64,000 nt of DNA from Bin5 sp965220715 (GTDB taxonomy: Bacteria > Chloroflexota > Anaerolineae > Caldilineales > Caldilineaceae): assembly GCA_965220715.1 (NCBI GenBank), contig OZ244843.1, positions 2,604,001 to 2,668,000 of the forward strand. Direction: 5' to 3'. Position 1 is the stretch's first letter. Each line of letters opens with the position of its first letter. The position numbers were made by a program, and so were the translations under genes. The notes under the pieces are model-generated. The model ran no database searches, was not told the DNA's origin, and saw only the letters and a list, made by a program, of their open reading frames with translations. Positions 9,039 to 17,946 of this stretch are shown one piece after another.

Positions 9039-9833
9039 TTGACTTCCTTTACCAATCTCAAACCCATAGTCGCTCAACCTCCGGCCTGCCAACAGAGCAC
9101 TCCTACTACAAGGTCGACCGCGACTGGCGGTCGGGGAGAGAGCTTTCAAGAACAGAAGCATTTCACGCGTCACCTACAGCGTCAATACAGCTGGGCTTTC
9201 TGCATGCTGCTGCTCTGTATCCTCGGCATGTCCGCATGCACTGCCACTTTCCAGGCGACTGAAGATCCACAAAAAGCCGAAGAGGGTGCCGCGGCTGCGC
9301 TTGCACCCGCGGACCGCATCGGAATGTACAGCGCTGCCCCGGACATGGCCATCGATCCGGACAACGAGTATCACGCCATATTTAAGACCGAAAAGGGTGA
9401 TATGCGCATTCGGCTCTTTACCCAGGACGCGCCGGTTACGGTCAACAATTTCGTCTTTCTTGCCCGCGACGGATTTTACAACGACACGCATTTTCACAGA
9501 GTGTTGGAGAACTTTATGGCCCAGGCCGGAGATCCCAGCGGAAGCGGCGCTGGCGGCCCAGGCTATCAGTTTCAAGATGAGATCGTTGCCAGCCTTCAAT
9601 TTAATCGCGCCGGCCTTCTGGCAATGGCAAATGCTGGGCCAAACACGAACGGCAGCCAGTTCTTCATTACTTTTGCGGAAACACCCTGGCTAAACGGTAA
9701 CCATACGATCTTTGGCGAAGTAGTGGAGGGCATGGACGTGTTGTTCTCCCTAGCGCTCAGGGATCCTGCGGCGGCGGCATCGGAGTCTCCAGGCGAACTG
9801 CTCATAGCCGTTGAAATCGAAGAGTCGGAATGA
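9039..9833 (+). CDS. Cyclophilin-type peptidyl-prolyl cis-trans isomerase, lipoprotein
   Basis: Isomerises Xaa-Pro bonds during folding of exported proteins. The C-terminal part from about residue 110 is a compact cyclophilin: FKTEKGDMRIRLF, APVTVNNFVFLARDGFYN, FHRVLENFMAQAGDP, then MANAGPNTNGSQFFIT and LNGNHTIFGEV, with the conserved Arg and Gln of the active site. The start is TTG at 9039, chosen because AAGGAGA at 9027-9033 sits five bases upstream. An unusual 50-residue polar leader then precedes a hydrophobic stretch ending in the lipobox LGMSAC (Cys67). Either the signal peptide has a long n-region or translation really begins further in, though no good alternative start has a ribosome-binding site. 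Anchoring on the outer face of the membrane is inferred. Confidence 0.9.
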   Translation: MTSFTNLKPIVAQPPACQQSTPTTRSTATGGRGESFQEQKHFTRHLQRQYSWAFCMLLLCILGMSACTATFQATEDPQKAEEGAAAALAPADRIGMYSAAPDMAIDPDNEYHAIFKTEKGDMRIRLFTQDAPVTVNNFVFLARDGFYNDTHFHRVLENFMAQAGDPSGSGAGGPGYQFQDEIVASLQFNRAGLLAMANAGPNTNGSQFFITFAETPWLNGNHTIFGEVVEGMDVLFSLALRDPAAAASESPGELLIAVEIEESE

Positions 9834-10168
9834 TCGCGGGCCGCGTCCGCTCTCGCACGCCCCGTCCTTCTCTGCATACAGCGTAGCGAACCCAACTGAC
9901 CCGAACAGCTTGGGTATTGCCTACCTACACCGCCACCGACCCTCCTTACAGTACTATCTGGGGAACGTCGCACGCCAGGAACCGGCAATGTGAGTAAGGA
10001 CCGTTCTTTCCTTTTTCTGACTGGAGTCTCCAACAGACCGTATTGACACGACTTCGTGGATTGGAAGGAGAAATCGTTAGCCAAACTACCAACTCTCTCT
10101 GGGAACTGACTTAAACTTTCACTCACTTCTCGAGCGGGGGTGTGCAGAGCGCAACCAAGAGAAATGCT
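9834..10168. other. Intergenic stretch without a recognised gene
   Basis: About 335 bases between the cyclophilin and VTT-domain genes. It holds a TTGACA at about 10045 with no matching -10 box at proper spacing, and a purine-rich AAGGAGAAA (about 10066) not followed by a usable start codon. No RNA gene, repeat or convincing small coding region was seen. Confidence 0.4.
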
Positions 10169-10831
10169 ATGAACAGTTCCAACGACTCAGTATCAGTTCA
10201 AAATGCCCCCCGTCAGACGAAAGTCAGCGAGGATCTGTCCCTGCTCGAAGAAACTGATGAGAATGAGGCTTCTGCTCCTACGACCATACCTTGGATGACG
10301 ATTCTTCAAATTATCGGAGTCCTTGCAATTGTTGTGGGCGCATTCTGGTTGGGGACACAGAGAGAGTTAGTCCAGCGGTTTAGCCAGTGGGGGTACGTCA
10401 GCAGTTTCCTGATCAGTCTGATTGGAAGCGCTACCGTCATATTGCCCGCCCCTGGACTTGCCTTGATTATCGCCCTGGGGGCCCACTTGAATCCTGTTCT
10501 CCTCGGTGTCGTTGCCGGCTTCGGTAGCGGATTGGGCGAACTCACAGGGTACTTTGCCGGAAAAGCAGGCCGCGATCTGGTCAGTCAGCAGGGGAGGTTC
10601 AACGCAACACTCCACAACATGACAACCCGATATACAATACCGGTGCTGTTCGGGCTGGCGATACTACCTTTGCCGGTCTTCGACTTTGCAGGTATCCTTG
10701 CAGGCGCCCTGCGAATGCCGATTCTGCGATTTCTTACAATTGTAATTAGTGGCAAGATAATAAAGCACGTTGGCGCCGCCTATCTCGGCGCTGAATTCTT
10801 TGAGATGGTACTTTCCCGGTTCGGCTACTAA
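10169..10831 (+). CDS. VTT-domain (SNARE-associated/DedA-like, YqaA-type) membrane protein
   Basis: A 220-aa membrane protein. An acidic, Ser-rich N-terminal tail of about 40 residues (QTKVSEDLSLLEETDENEA) precedes a first helix (MTILQIIGVLAIVVGAFWLG). The VTT core follows: SSFLISLIGSATVILPAPGL, the glycine-rich re-entrant loop GVVAGFGSGLGELTGYFAGK with its conserved Glu, and LFGLAILPLPVFDFAGILAG. The family is linked to lipid scrambling, undecaprenyl phosphate recycling or small-ion export, but the substrate cannot be told here. ATG at 10169 follows AAGAGAAA; GTG at 10142 is an in-frame alternative. It stands alone between the cyclophilin and macroglobulin genes. Confidence 0.82.
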   Translation: MNSSNDSVSVQNAPRQTKVSEDLSLLEETDENEASAPTTIPWMTILQIIGVLAIVVGAFWLGTQRELVQRFSQWGYVSSFLISLIGSATVILPAPGLALIIALGAHLNPVLLGVVAGFGSGLGELTGYFAGKAGRDLVSQQGRFNATLHNMTTRYTIPVLFGLAILPLPVFDFAGILAGALRMPILRFLTIVISGKIIKHVGAAYLGAEFFEMVLSRFGY

Positions 10832-10944
10832 TCTCTGCAGATTGGTGCCTCCGTAACGCTGAAATTGGCTACTGCGCCGCACTCATATAACGCACGGCGA
10901 ACCGCATCGATCATTTTGGTCCGCCGTGCGCGGAGAAAAGAGCA

Positions 10945-13900
10945 ATGCTTCCTCGATGTTGTTTGTCCATAATAGCTATCTTGATCGCTCTGACAACGCT
11001 CAGTTGTACCTCGAGCTGGACAGTGGAAAGGCCTGGCGTCGGTGGCACTGGGCTGTCAACTGCATCTGATGAAGGCCCATTGGTTGACTACGCCGAAGGC
11101 GATTTCTTTTTCGATGAAGAGCAGGCTTTCGACGAATCAGATTCCCCTCCATTTGCGCTCAGCGAAGGGCAGCCCGACTGGGACGGCGGCCAAGCGCGCC
11201 CCCCCTTGGCCGAGACGACCCCTCTTTCGCAGGAGCAGGTACAAGAACTGCTGACCCGCTTGCCGCCCGTCCACGAGGAAGAAGGTGACATCGAGCAGGT
11301 GCGCCTACCCGACCAAAGCCTGCCGCCGCCGCGCCCCGGCGAAGAGGTTGAACTACCATTCCCGCCCCCTGAGGCCGATACGCAGCCCGATATCCAGGCA
11401 GACGAGCCCTTGGCAGCGCTGCGATTTTCACCGCAAGGGAGTGTGCCGCTTGCCCCTCAATTGAGTGTTACCTTCAACCTTCCCATGGTTCCCCTCACGA
11501 GCCACCAGGAGCTCGCCGGGGAAGATATTCCGATCGAGCTTTCGCCTGCCGTGCCGGGTCACTGGCGCTGGGTGGGCACAAAGACGCTCCTGTTTGAGGC
11601 CGATGTCGACGGCGTTGACCGGATGCCGATGGCAACCGAATTTTCGGCCACAATTCCTGCCGGAACCGAGGCCGCCAACGGCAGGAAACTGGCCGACACT
11701 GTCAGTTGGACTTTCCGCACGCCGGCGCCGACCTTGCAAGCGGCCTATCCAACACGTGGCCCGGCCGGGTTGGAGCCGGTCTTCTTTGCTTCGTTCGATC
11801 AGCAGATCGACCCCGCTGCTGTCATCGAGCATACACATGTTACGGCCAGCGGCCGCCGGTACGCAGTGCGCATTGCAAGCGCTGAGGAGATCGCCGCCGA
11901 CGCTCGCGTTCCACGCCTGATTGCCAGGTCGGCCAGCGACAGGTGGCTGGCGTTCGTGTCCACGGAAACACTGCCCCGCGACACGACTGTGACTGTCACG
12001 TTCGCAGCCGGCACGCCTTCTGCAGAGGGTCCACTCGTCAGCGCCCATCCCCAGAGCTTCAGCTTCAAGACGCCAGGTCCGTTTGTTCTGCGTCAGCAGG
12101 AGTGCGGCTGGGGAGGAGAGGAGCTGTGTCCGCCCAACAGTCCCTTGCTGTTGCTTTTCAATAATCCCATCGACACAGAGGCATTCGATCCCTCCTTCAT
12201 CACATTTGAACCTGAACCCGACTACGTCTCGTATGAAGTTTTCGGCAATTCGATCTGGATCGCAGGCAATACAAAGGGCAGAACCACATACGAAGTTACC
12301 GTCTCTTCCGAACTGACAGATCTCTTCGGTCAGTCACTGAATGAAGAGACGAAAGTCCAGTTCCGCATCGGACCGATGGAGGCGTATCTGACCGCCAAGG
12401 GCGAGGGTCCGATAACCCTGATCGACCCCTACGGCCAGCCGGCCTTCCCAATCTATACGGTCAATGTTAACGCGGTCAATGTGCGGGCCTATCGCGTCGC
12501 GCCGGAGCAGTACCTCGAATACCAGGAGTGGCGCAACAACTACCGCCGCAACAACCAATTGGTTCCTCCCGGCGAAATGGTCATGGAGCGCACGCTGGAG
12601 ATCAGCCACCAAAATGACCAGATGATCGAGACCGAAATCGATCTGACCGACGCCCTCGACGGCGATACCGGCCACTTGATCCTTCTGGTTGAGCCGGAGA
12701 GCGGTCTCTTCTCAGCCCTTTTCAACAGACGGCTGCAGGAGATGCGTATCTTAAGCTGGGTTCAGGTAACAGGAATTGGCCTGGACGCCTTTGTTGACGC
12801 CGATGAGATGTACGTCTGGGCAAATCGCCTCGTAGACGGTGCGCCGTTGGCAGGGGTCAACGTAACACTCTGGCCCCAGGATGAGCGCGGCACAACCGAC
12901 GACACCGGTTCAGCTCTTCTACGGCTTCCCACGAGAAGTGCCCAGTTGCTAATCGCCCGCGACGGCGATGATGTAACATTCTTGCCCGAAAATCGTTACG
13001 AATATTACCGGACCGAGAGGGGTTGGAATGGATGGCGGCAGCGAGAAAAGCCTGCCGTAGTACGCTTTTTTGTCTTCGACGACCGCCAAATGTACCGACC
13101 TGGCGAAACCGTTAGCATCAAAGGGTGGATGCGTCGAATCGAGCAAGGCCCGCAGGGCGATGTCAGACTCTTTCCGGAAGACGCTGAGTCCTCCGTGAAA
13201 TATACTGTCCGCGATTCGTCGAACAACGTGATCGACACGGGCGACGCATCCGTCAGCGCCATGGGCGGCTTCCATTTCCAGTTTGATCTGCCGGACAATG
13301 TCAACCTGGGTTACTCCTGGATCGAGTTTCGGCCCTCGGTCGACATAGGCGAAGGGGGCCACGAACACGTATTTCAAATTCAGGAGTTCCGCCGGCCCGA
13401 ATTTGAAGTGAGCGCTACCGTCAGCGAAGGGCCACACATCGCCGGCGGTCACGCGCTGGCAACAGTCAGCGCAAGCTACTTCGCCGGCGGTCCGCTGCCT
13501 GCCGCAGAAGTTAACTGGGACGTCATGGCTTCAACCGGCTCCTATGATCCCCCGAACTGGTCCGGCTTTACCTTCGGAAAGTGGTCGCCTTGGTGGGGTT
13601 ACCATGGTGAGTCCAGCTACCTCGGCCGCGCCTCATTCCGGTCCCGCACCGACGCCGGCGGCCAGCACAGCCTGCGAATTGACCTCCTATCCGACGACCA
13701 TGCCGAGGCTAATTCTGATACAACCGACGACGGAAGCTTGGAACCGTTCCCGGCCTACATCGACGCCGCCGCAACGGTCATCGATGTGAATCGGCAAGCG
13801 TGGGGCAGCGGCGCGGGTTTCCTGCTGCATCCTGCCGACCTCTACATCGGCCTGCGGACCGCCCGCTACTTTGTCGAGCAGGGTGAGCCGCTGTCAGTCG

Positions 13901-16900
13901 AAGTGGTTGTAACCGACATCGATGGCAATGCAATTGAGGGGCATGAAGCGTTAGTGAAAGCCGCCCTATTGGATTGGGAATACCGCGAAGGCACCTGGCT
14001 GGAGGTTGAGACAGAGACGCAGGAATGTACCGTGGCGACTACCACCGCCGCCGGCCCCGATGACACAGAATCCGATTTTGCCTCATGCACATTTGACACA
14101 AGCGTCGGCGGCGCGTATCGGATCACTGCCACCGTTGTAGACGGCGCTGGACGTCGCAACCAGACGGAGCTGACCCGCTGGGTCAGCGGCGGTCAGCGTC
14201 CGCCAAGCGGCAACCTGCAGCGCGAAGAAGTGCAACTCATTCCGGACGGCGAGCAATATGCCCCCGGCGAAAAGGCGCAAATCCTGGTGCAGGCGCCTTT
14301 CTTCCCTGCCGAAGGCCTCTTAACCCTGCGGCGGGGAGGGCTCGTGTCCAGTGAGCGATTCACAATGGACGGGCCGACCCATACCTTGCAAGTGCTAATC
14401 GAGGAGAAATACATTCCCAACATTCACGTCCAAGTGGATCTTGTCGGTGCAGCCGAGCGCACGGACGACGATGGCAACGCACTTCCTGGCGCGCCACTCC
14501 GCCCTGCTTACGCGCGCGGCAGGTTGAACCTCTCGATTCCACCTCTGAGTCGCACACTGCGAGTGGATGCCACGCCTCGAGCCGACCGCTTGGAGCCGGG
14601 CGCAGAGACGACAATCGATGTGACGGTGCGGGACACAGACGGCGCGCCTGTAGCCGACGCCGAATTTGCCGTCGTCGTCGTTGATGAAGCAATTCTGGCC
14701 CTGACCGGCTATCAGCTGATTGACCCCATTCGCGTATTCTACAGTGAACGCGGTCGCGGCGTCAGCGATCATCACAATCGAGACGATCTCCTGCTCGCAA
14801 GTCTCCAGTCGCTGCAAGGGGAAACGCCGGCGCCGACGGGCACGCCGCAAGCCCCGGCAATGCCCAGGCAGGCCAAATTCGGGATGGACAGTATGGTGGC
14901 GGCAGCGGCGCCGGCGGCCATGCCGGAAATGGCGATGGATGAAGATATGGCCGAAGAGTCAGGTGCTGATGGAAGCGAAGGGCAGACAATCCGCCTTCGG
15001 ATAAACTATGATCCACTGGCCCTGTTCGCGCCGGAAGTTCGTACAGACCAAAACGGCCAGGCCCGCGTTCAAGTCACGCTGCCTGACAATCTGACTCGGT
15101 ACCGCGTGATGGTGGTGGCGGTCGCCGAAGACCGCTTCTTCGGCGCCGGAGAATCTAGCCTGACCGCACGGCTGCCGCTGATGGTGCGGCCCTCCGCGCC
15201 GCGTTTCCTGAATTTCGGCGACAGCTTTGAGCTGCCGGTCGTCCTGCAGAATCAGACTGACGAGGCGATAGAAACACATGCAATCGTCCGCGCGACCAAT
15301 GCCGATGTGATGGCGGAGAGCGGAGCGAGTTCGGCCGTTGGATACGCCGTCACCATTCCCGCCAACGACCGGGTAGAAGTGCGGTTCCCAACAAAAACGG
15401 CCAGCGCCGGCACCGCCCGCTTCCAATTCGGCGTGATCGACGCCAACCGGCCGGCCACTGCCGACGCGGCCGAGATCAGTCTGCCAGTGTTTACCCCTGC
15501 AACGACCGAAGCCTTCGCGGTCTACGGAGAAATCGACGAGAGCGGCGCCGTCCTGCAACCGTTACGGCCCCCTGCCGACGCGGTGCCAAACTACGGCGGC
15601 CTGGAGGTGACGCTTTCTTCCACGGCTCTGCAAGCACTGACAGACGCCTTCATCTACCTCGTGCGCTACCCGTACGACTGCTCCGAGCAGATCGCTTCCC
15701 GTATCTTGGCCGTGGCCGCGCTGCGGGATGTGTTGGCGGCTTTCGACGCCGAAGGCCTGCCGGCGCCGGACGAAATTGAGAGCACCATGGAACGCGATCT
15801 GCAGACCCTGGAGGCTTTGCAGGACCACGGCGGCGGCTTCCCAATCTGGCGACGAGGCGGTGATATTTGGCCCTACCACAGCGTGCATGTGGCCCATGCC
15901 CTGGCCCGCGCCCGTCTGAAGGGGTATGCCGTATCCGATGAAATGCTGAGCCGTTCCCTCGAATATCTTCGCAATATCGAGCAGCAGTTTCCTTCCTGGT
16001 ACGGTGAAAGTGCCCGGCGGGCGCTCTCCTCTTATTCGCTGTATGTTCGCAAATTGCTCAATGACAATGATCCCTCCAAGGCGCGTGCGCTGGTAAGGGA
16101 GCAGGGGCTGGAGAGCCTCTCCTTGGAGAGTGTCGGCTGGCTGCTCTTTGTATTGACCGACGATGCGGCCTCGCAAGCGACGGTTGTTGAGATGCGGCGT
16201 TTCCTCAACAATCGGGTGACCGAAACCGCCGGCGCCGCGACCGTTGCATCCGGCTACAGCGACGGCGACTATTTGCTGCTCCATTCCAGCCGCCGCGCCG
16301 ACGCGGTCCTGTTGGAGGCACTCGTTGTCGATCAGCCGGACAGCGATCTGATCACCAAACTGGTGCGGGGACTGCTGGGGCATCGTACCGCCGGCCGCTG
16401 GGGCAATACCCAGGAAAACGTGTGGGTCCTGCTGGCGATGGACCGCTACTTCAGCCGGTTTGAGTCCCAAACACCCGACTTTGTCGCCAGAATCTGGTTG
16501 GGTGAGCAGTATGCCGCCGGTCAGGCCTTTCAAGGGCGCTCTGCCGAAAATGTCAACCTTGACCTGCCTATGCAGTTCATCCAAGAAAGTGCGACAAACG
16601 CTGATGGCGATCTGTCTCTGATCCTCCAGAAGGAAGGGCAGGGCCGGCTCTACTACCGGCTGGGTCTACGCTATGCTCCCACCGACCTGACACTGGATCC
16701 CGCCGATCATGGCTTCACCGTCGAGCGCATCTACGAATCTGTGGACGATCCTGGAGATGTGCGCCGCGATGAGGACGGCGTCTGGCACATTCGGGCCGGT
16801 GCCCGCGTCCGTGTTAAGCTGACGATGGCGGCCCCCTCGCGTCGCGTCCACGTAGCACTGGTGGATCCGCTGCCGGCCGGCCTTGAAATCCTTAACCCGG

Positions 16901-17181
16901 AACTGGCCGTGACCGCCGAACTGCCGCTGGATCCGAGCAGGTCACAAAGCAAACGACGGTGGTTTGGCAGCTGGTATCAGCATCAGAACCTGCGCGACGA
17001 GCGGGCCGAGGCTTTCACTTCATACCTGTGGGCCGGTGTCTACGAATACAGCTACATGGCCAGAGCCACCACGCCCGGCGCCTTCGTAGCGCCGCCCGCC
17101 AAGGCAGAAGAAATGTACGCGCCGGAGACTTTCGGGCGGACGGGAACGGACTGGGTTGTTATTGAGGAGCCTGAAGAGTAG
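10945..17181 (+). CDS. Bacterial alpha-2-macroglobulin-family lipoprotein (2078 aa)
   Basis: A very large protease-trapping protein. The N-terminus is a lipoprotein signal (hydrophobic helix ending LTTLSC), so it should sit on the outer face of the membrane. An acidic, Pro-rich linker of about 100 residues follows. Then come repeated beta-sandwich macroglobulin domains (for example FDDRQMYRPGETVSIKGWMR and FVEQGEPLSVEVVVTD) and an alpha-2-macroglobulin core (DNLTRYRVMVVAVAEDRFFG). The thioester motif CSEQ is at residues 1579-1582 inside YPYDCSEQIASR and is intact, so covalent capture of an attacking protease is expected. An alpha-alpha toroid domain and a C-terminal receptor-like domain complete it. 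A low-complexity Ala/Met/Glu segment (about residues 1300-1345) may be the bait region. No penicillin-binding protein 1C gene, the usual proteobacterial partner, lies next to it. GGAGA precedes the ATG. Confidence 0.93.
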   Translation: MLPRCCLSIIAILIALTTLSCTSSWTVERPGVGGTGLSTASDEGPLVDYAEGDFFFDEEQAFDESDSPPFALSEGQPDWDGGQARPPLAETTPLSQEQVQELLTRLPPVHEEEGDIEQVRLPDQSLPPPRPGEEVELPFPPPEADTQPDIQADEPLAALRFSPQGSVPLAPQLSVTFNLPMVPLTSHQELAGEDIPIELSPAVPGHWRWVGTKTLLFEADVDGVDRMPMATEFSATIPAGTEAANGRKLADTVSWTFRTPAPTLQAAYPTRGPAGLEPVFFASFDQQIDPAAVIEHTHVTASGRRYAVRIASAEEIAADARVPRLIARSASDRWLAFVSTETLPRDTTVTVTFAAGTPSAEGPLVSAHPQSFSFKTPGPFVLRQQECGWGGEELCPPNSPLLLLFNNPIDTEAFDPSFITFEPEPDYVSYEVFGNSIWIAGNTKGRTTYEVTVSSELTDLFGQSLNEETKVQFRIGPMEAYLTAKGEGPITLIDPYGQPAFPIYTVNVNAVNVRAYRVAPEQYLEYQEWRNNYRRNNQLVPPGEMVMERTLEISHQNDQMIETEIDLTDALDGDTGHLILLVEPESGLFSALFNRRLQEMRILSWVQVTGIGLDAFVDADEMYVWANRLVDGAPLAGVNVTLWPQDERGTTDDTGSALLRLPTRSAQLLIARDGDDVTFLPENRYEYYRTERGWNGWRQREKPAVVRFFVFDDRQMYRPGETVSIKGWMRRIEQGPQGDVRLFPEDAESSVKYTVRDSSNNVIDTGDASVSAMGGFHFQFDLPDNVNLGYSWIEFRPSVDIGEGGHEHVFQIQEFRRPEFEVSATVSEGPHIAGGHALATVSASYFAGGPLPAAEVNWDVMASTGSYDPPNWSGFTFGKWSPWWGYHGESSYLGRASFRSRTDAGGQHSLRIDLLSDDHAEANSDTTDDGSLEPFPAYIDAAATVIDVNRQAWGSGAGFLLHPADLYIGLRTARYFVEQGEPLSVEVVVTDIDGNAIEGHEALVKAALLDWEYREGTWLEVETETQECTVATTTAAGPDDTESDFASCTFDTSVGGAYRITATVVDGAGRRNQTELTRWVSGGQRPPSGNLQREEVQLIPDGEQYAPGEKAQILVQAPFFPAEGLLTLRRGGLVSSERFTMDGPTHTLQVLIEEKYIPNIHVQVDLVGAAERTDDDGNALPGAPLRPAYARGRLNLSIPPLSRTLRVDATPRADRLEPGAETTIDVTVRDTDGAPVADAEFAVVVVDEAILALTGYQLIDPIRVFYSERGRGVSDHHNRDDLLLASLQSLQGETPAPTGTPQAPAMPRQAKFGMDSMVAAAAPAAMPEMAMDEDMAEESGADGSEGQTIRLRINYDPLALFAPEVRTDQNGQARVQVTLPDNLTRYRVMVVAVAEDRFFGAGESSLTARLPLMVRPSAPRFLNFGDSFELPVVLQNQTDEAIETHAIVRATNADVMAESGASSAVGYAVTIPANDRVEVRFPTKTASAGTARFQFGVIDANRPATADAAEISLPVFTPATTEAFAVYGEIDESGAVLQPLRPPADAVPNYGGLEVTLSSTALQALTDAFIYLVRYPYDCSEQIASRILAVAALRDVLAAFDAEGLPAPDEIESTMERDLQTLEALQDHGGGFPIWRRGGDIWPYHSVHVAHALARARLKGYAVSDEMLSRSLEYLRNIEQQFPSWYGESARRALSSYSLYVRKLLNDNDPSKARALVREQGLESLSLESVGWLLFVLTDDAASQATVVEMRRFLNNRVTETAGAATVASGYSDGDYLLLHSSRRADAVLLEALVVDQPDSDLITKLVRGLLGHRTAGRWGNTQENVWVLLAMDRYFSRFESQTPDFVARIWLGEQYAAGQAFQGRSAENVNLDLPMQFIQESATNADGDLSLILQKEGQGRLYYRLGLRYAPTDLTLDPADHGFTVERIYESVDDPGDVRRDEDGVWHIRAGARVRVKLTMAAPSRRVHVALVDPLPAGLEILNPELAVTAELPLDPSRSQSKRRWFGSWYQHQNLRDERAEAFTSYLWAGVYEYSYMARATTPGAFVAPPAKAEEMYAPETFGRTGTDWVVIEEPEE

Positions 17182-17209
17182 GTGACGCTTGGGCTAAGTC
17201 CGGCCCATG

Positions 17210-17215
17210 TATAAT
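17210..17215 (+). promoter_or_regulatory. Candidate -10 box for the Orf3-like gene
   Basis: A perfect TATAAT at 17210-17215 lies 23 bases before the start at 17239. The -35 region is poor: TTGGGC at 17189-17194 gives only a 15-base spacer. It suggests that the next gene has its own promoter despite following the macroglobulin gene closely. Confidence 0.4.
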
Positions 17216-17238
17216 AGGCGGGAGAAGAGGTGACAAAA

Positions 17239-17946
17239 ATGCCGCGCAAAAAAGCGACCAGAGGAAACTGCGTCTACTGTGGCAAGGAGTACACGCGGTG
17301 GGGCATGACTCGCCATCTGCAAACGTGTGCAGTACGGGCCAGCACGTTTGAGACTGATGCCAAGAGGCCGGGGCGAGCGCAGGAGATTTATCATCTGCTT
17401 GTGGAGGATGCTTGGTACAGCAACTACTGGCTGCACCTGGAGATCTCTGGTCGGGCGACGCTGGACGAGTTAGATGAATATTTGCGGGTCATCTGGTTGG
17501 AGTGCTGCAGCCACCTCAGCCAGTTTCTCATCAACGAAATCTATTATGAGAGAGAGCCTGAGGAAGAGTGGTCAATTGGCGAAACAAAGTCGACAAACGC
17601 CCAAATTGGCAGCGTCCTTCGACCAGGGACCATAGCAGAGTACGAATATGACTTCGGCACCACTACCGAACTGAAGATTTCCGCCCAAACTGTCCGCTCA
17701 GGAAAATGGAGCGGCAAGCCCATCCGCCTGATGGCGCGCAACCATCCACCCGAGACGCGCTGCATGGTCTGCGGCCAACAGGCCGAATGGATCTGCTCCG
17801 AGTGTCTATGGGAAGGCGAAGACTGCTTCTTGTGCGTTCACCATCTGGACAAGCATGAACATGACGATGAGATGACCCAACCAGTTGTGAACTCACCGCG
17901 CATGGGCATGTGCGCCTATGATGGCCCCGCGGAGCCGCCCTATTGA
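17239..17946 (+). CDS. Plasmid pRiA4b Orf3-like (IS1096 passenger-type) protein with zinc-binding ends
   Basis: The central part (residues about 45-165: YHLLVEDAWYSNYWLHLEIS, LDELDEYLRVIWLECCSHLS, then YEYDFGTTTELKI) is the Orf3-like fold known from pRiA4b and often labelled as an IS1096 passenger protein; its biochemical role is unknown. Both ends carry metal-ligand patterns. Residues 11-30 hold C-x2-C ... H-x3-C (CVYCGK ... TRHLQTC), a C2HC-type finger. Residues 175-208 are Cys/His rich (CMVCG, CSECL, CFLCVHHLDKHEH), enough for two zinc sites. ATG at 17239 is preferred over GTG at 17230 because GAGG is 8 bases upstream. No transposase is adjacent, so it is probably a chromosomal relative and not part of a live element. 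Confidence 0.75.
   Translation: MPRKKATRGNCVYCGKEYTRWGMTRHLQTCAVRASTFETDAKRPGRAQEIYHLLVEDAWYSNYWLHLEISGRATLDELDEYLRVIWLECCSHLSQFLINEIYYEREPEEEWSIGETKSTNAQIGSVLRPGTIAEYEYDFGTTTELKISAQTVRSGKWSGKPIRLMARNHPPETRCMVCGQQAEWICSECLWEGEDCFLCVHHLDKHEHDDEMTQPVVNSPRMGMCAYDGPAEPPY

Noticed and set aside
10045..10075. TTGACA as promoter of the VTT gene
   Set aside because: No -10 box is found at 16-18 bases.
17239..17946. Insertion sequence IS1096
   Set aside because: Only the passenger-like protein is present; no transposase or terminal inverted repeats were seen.
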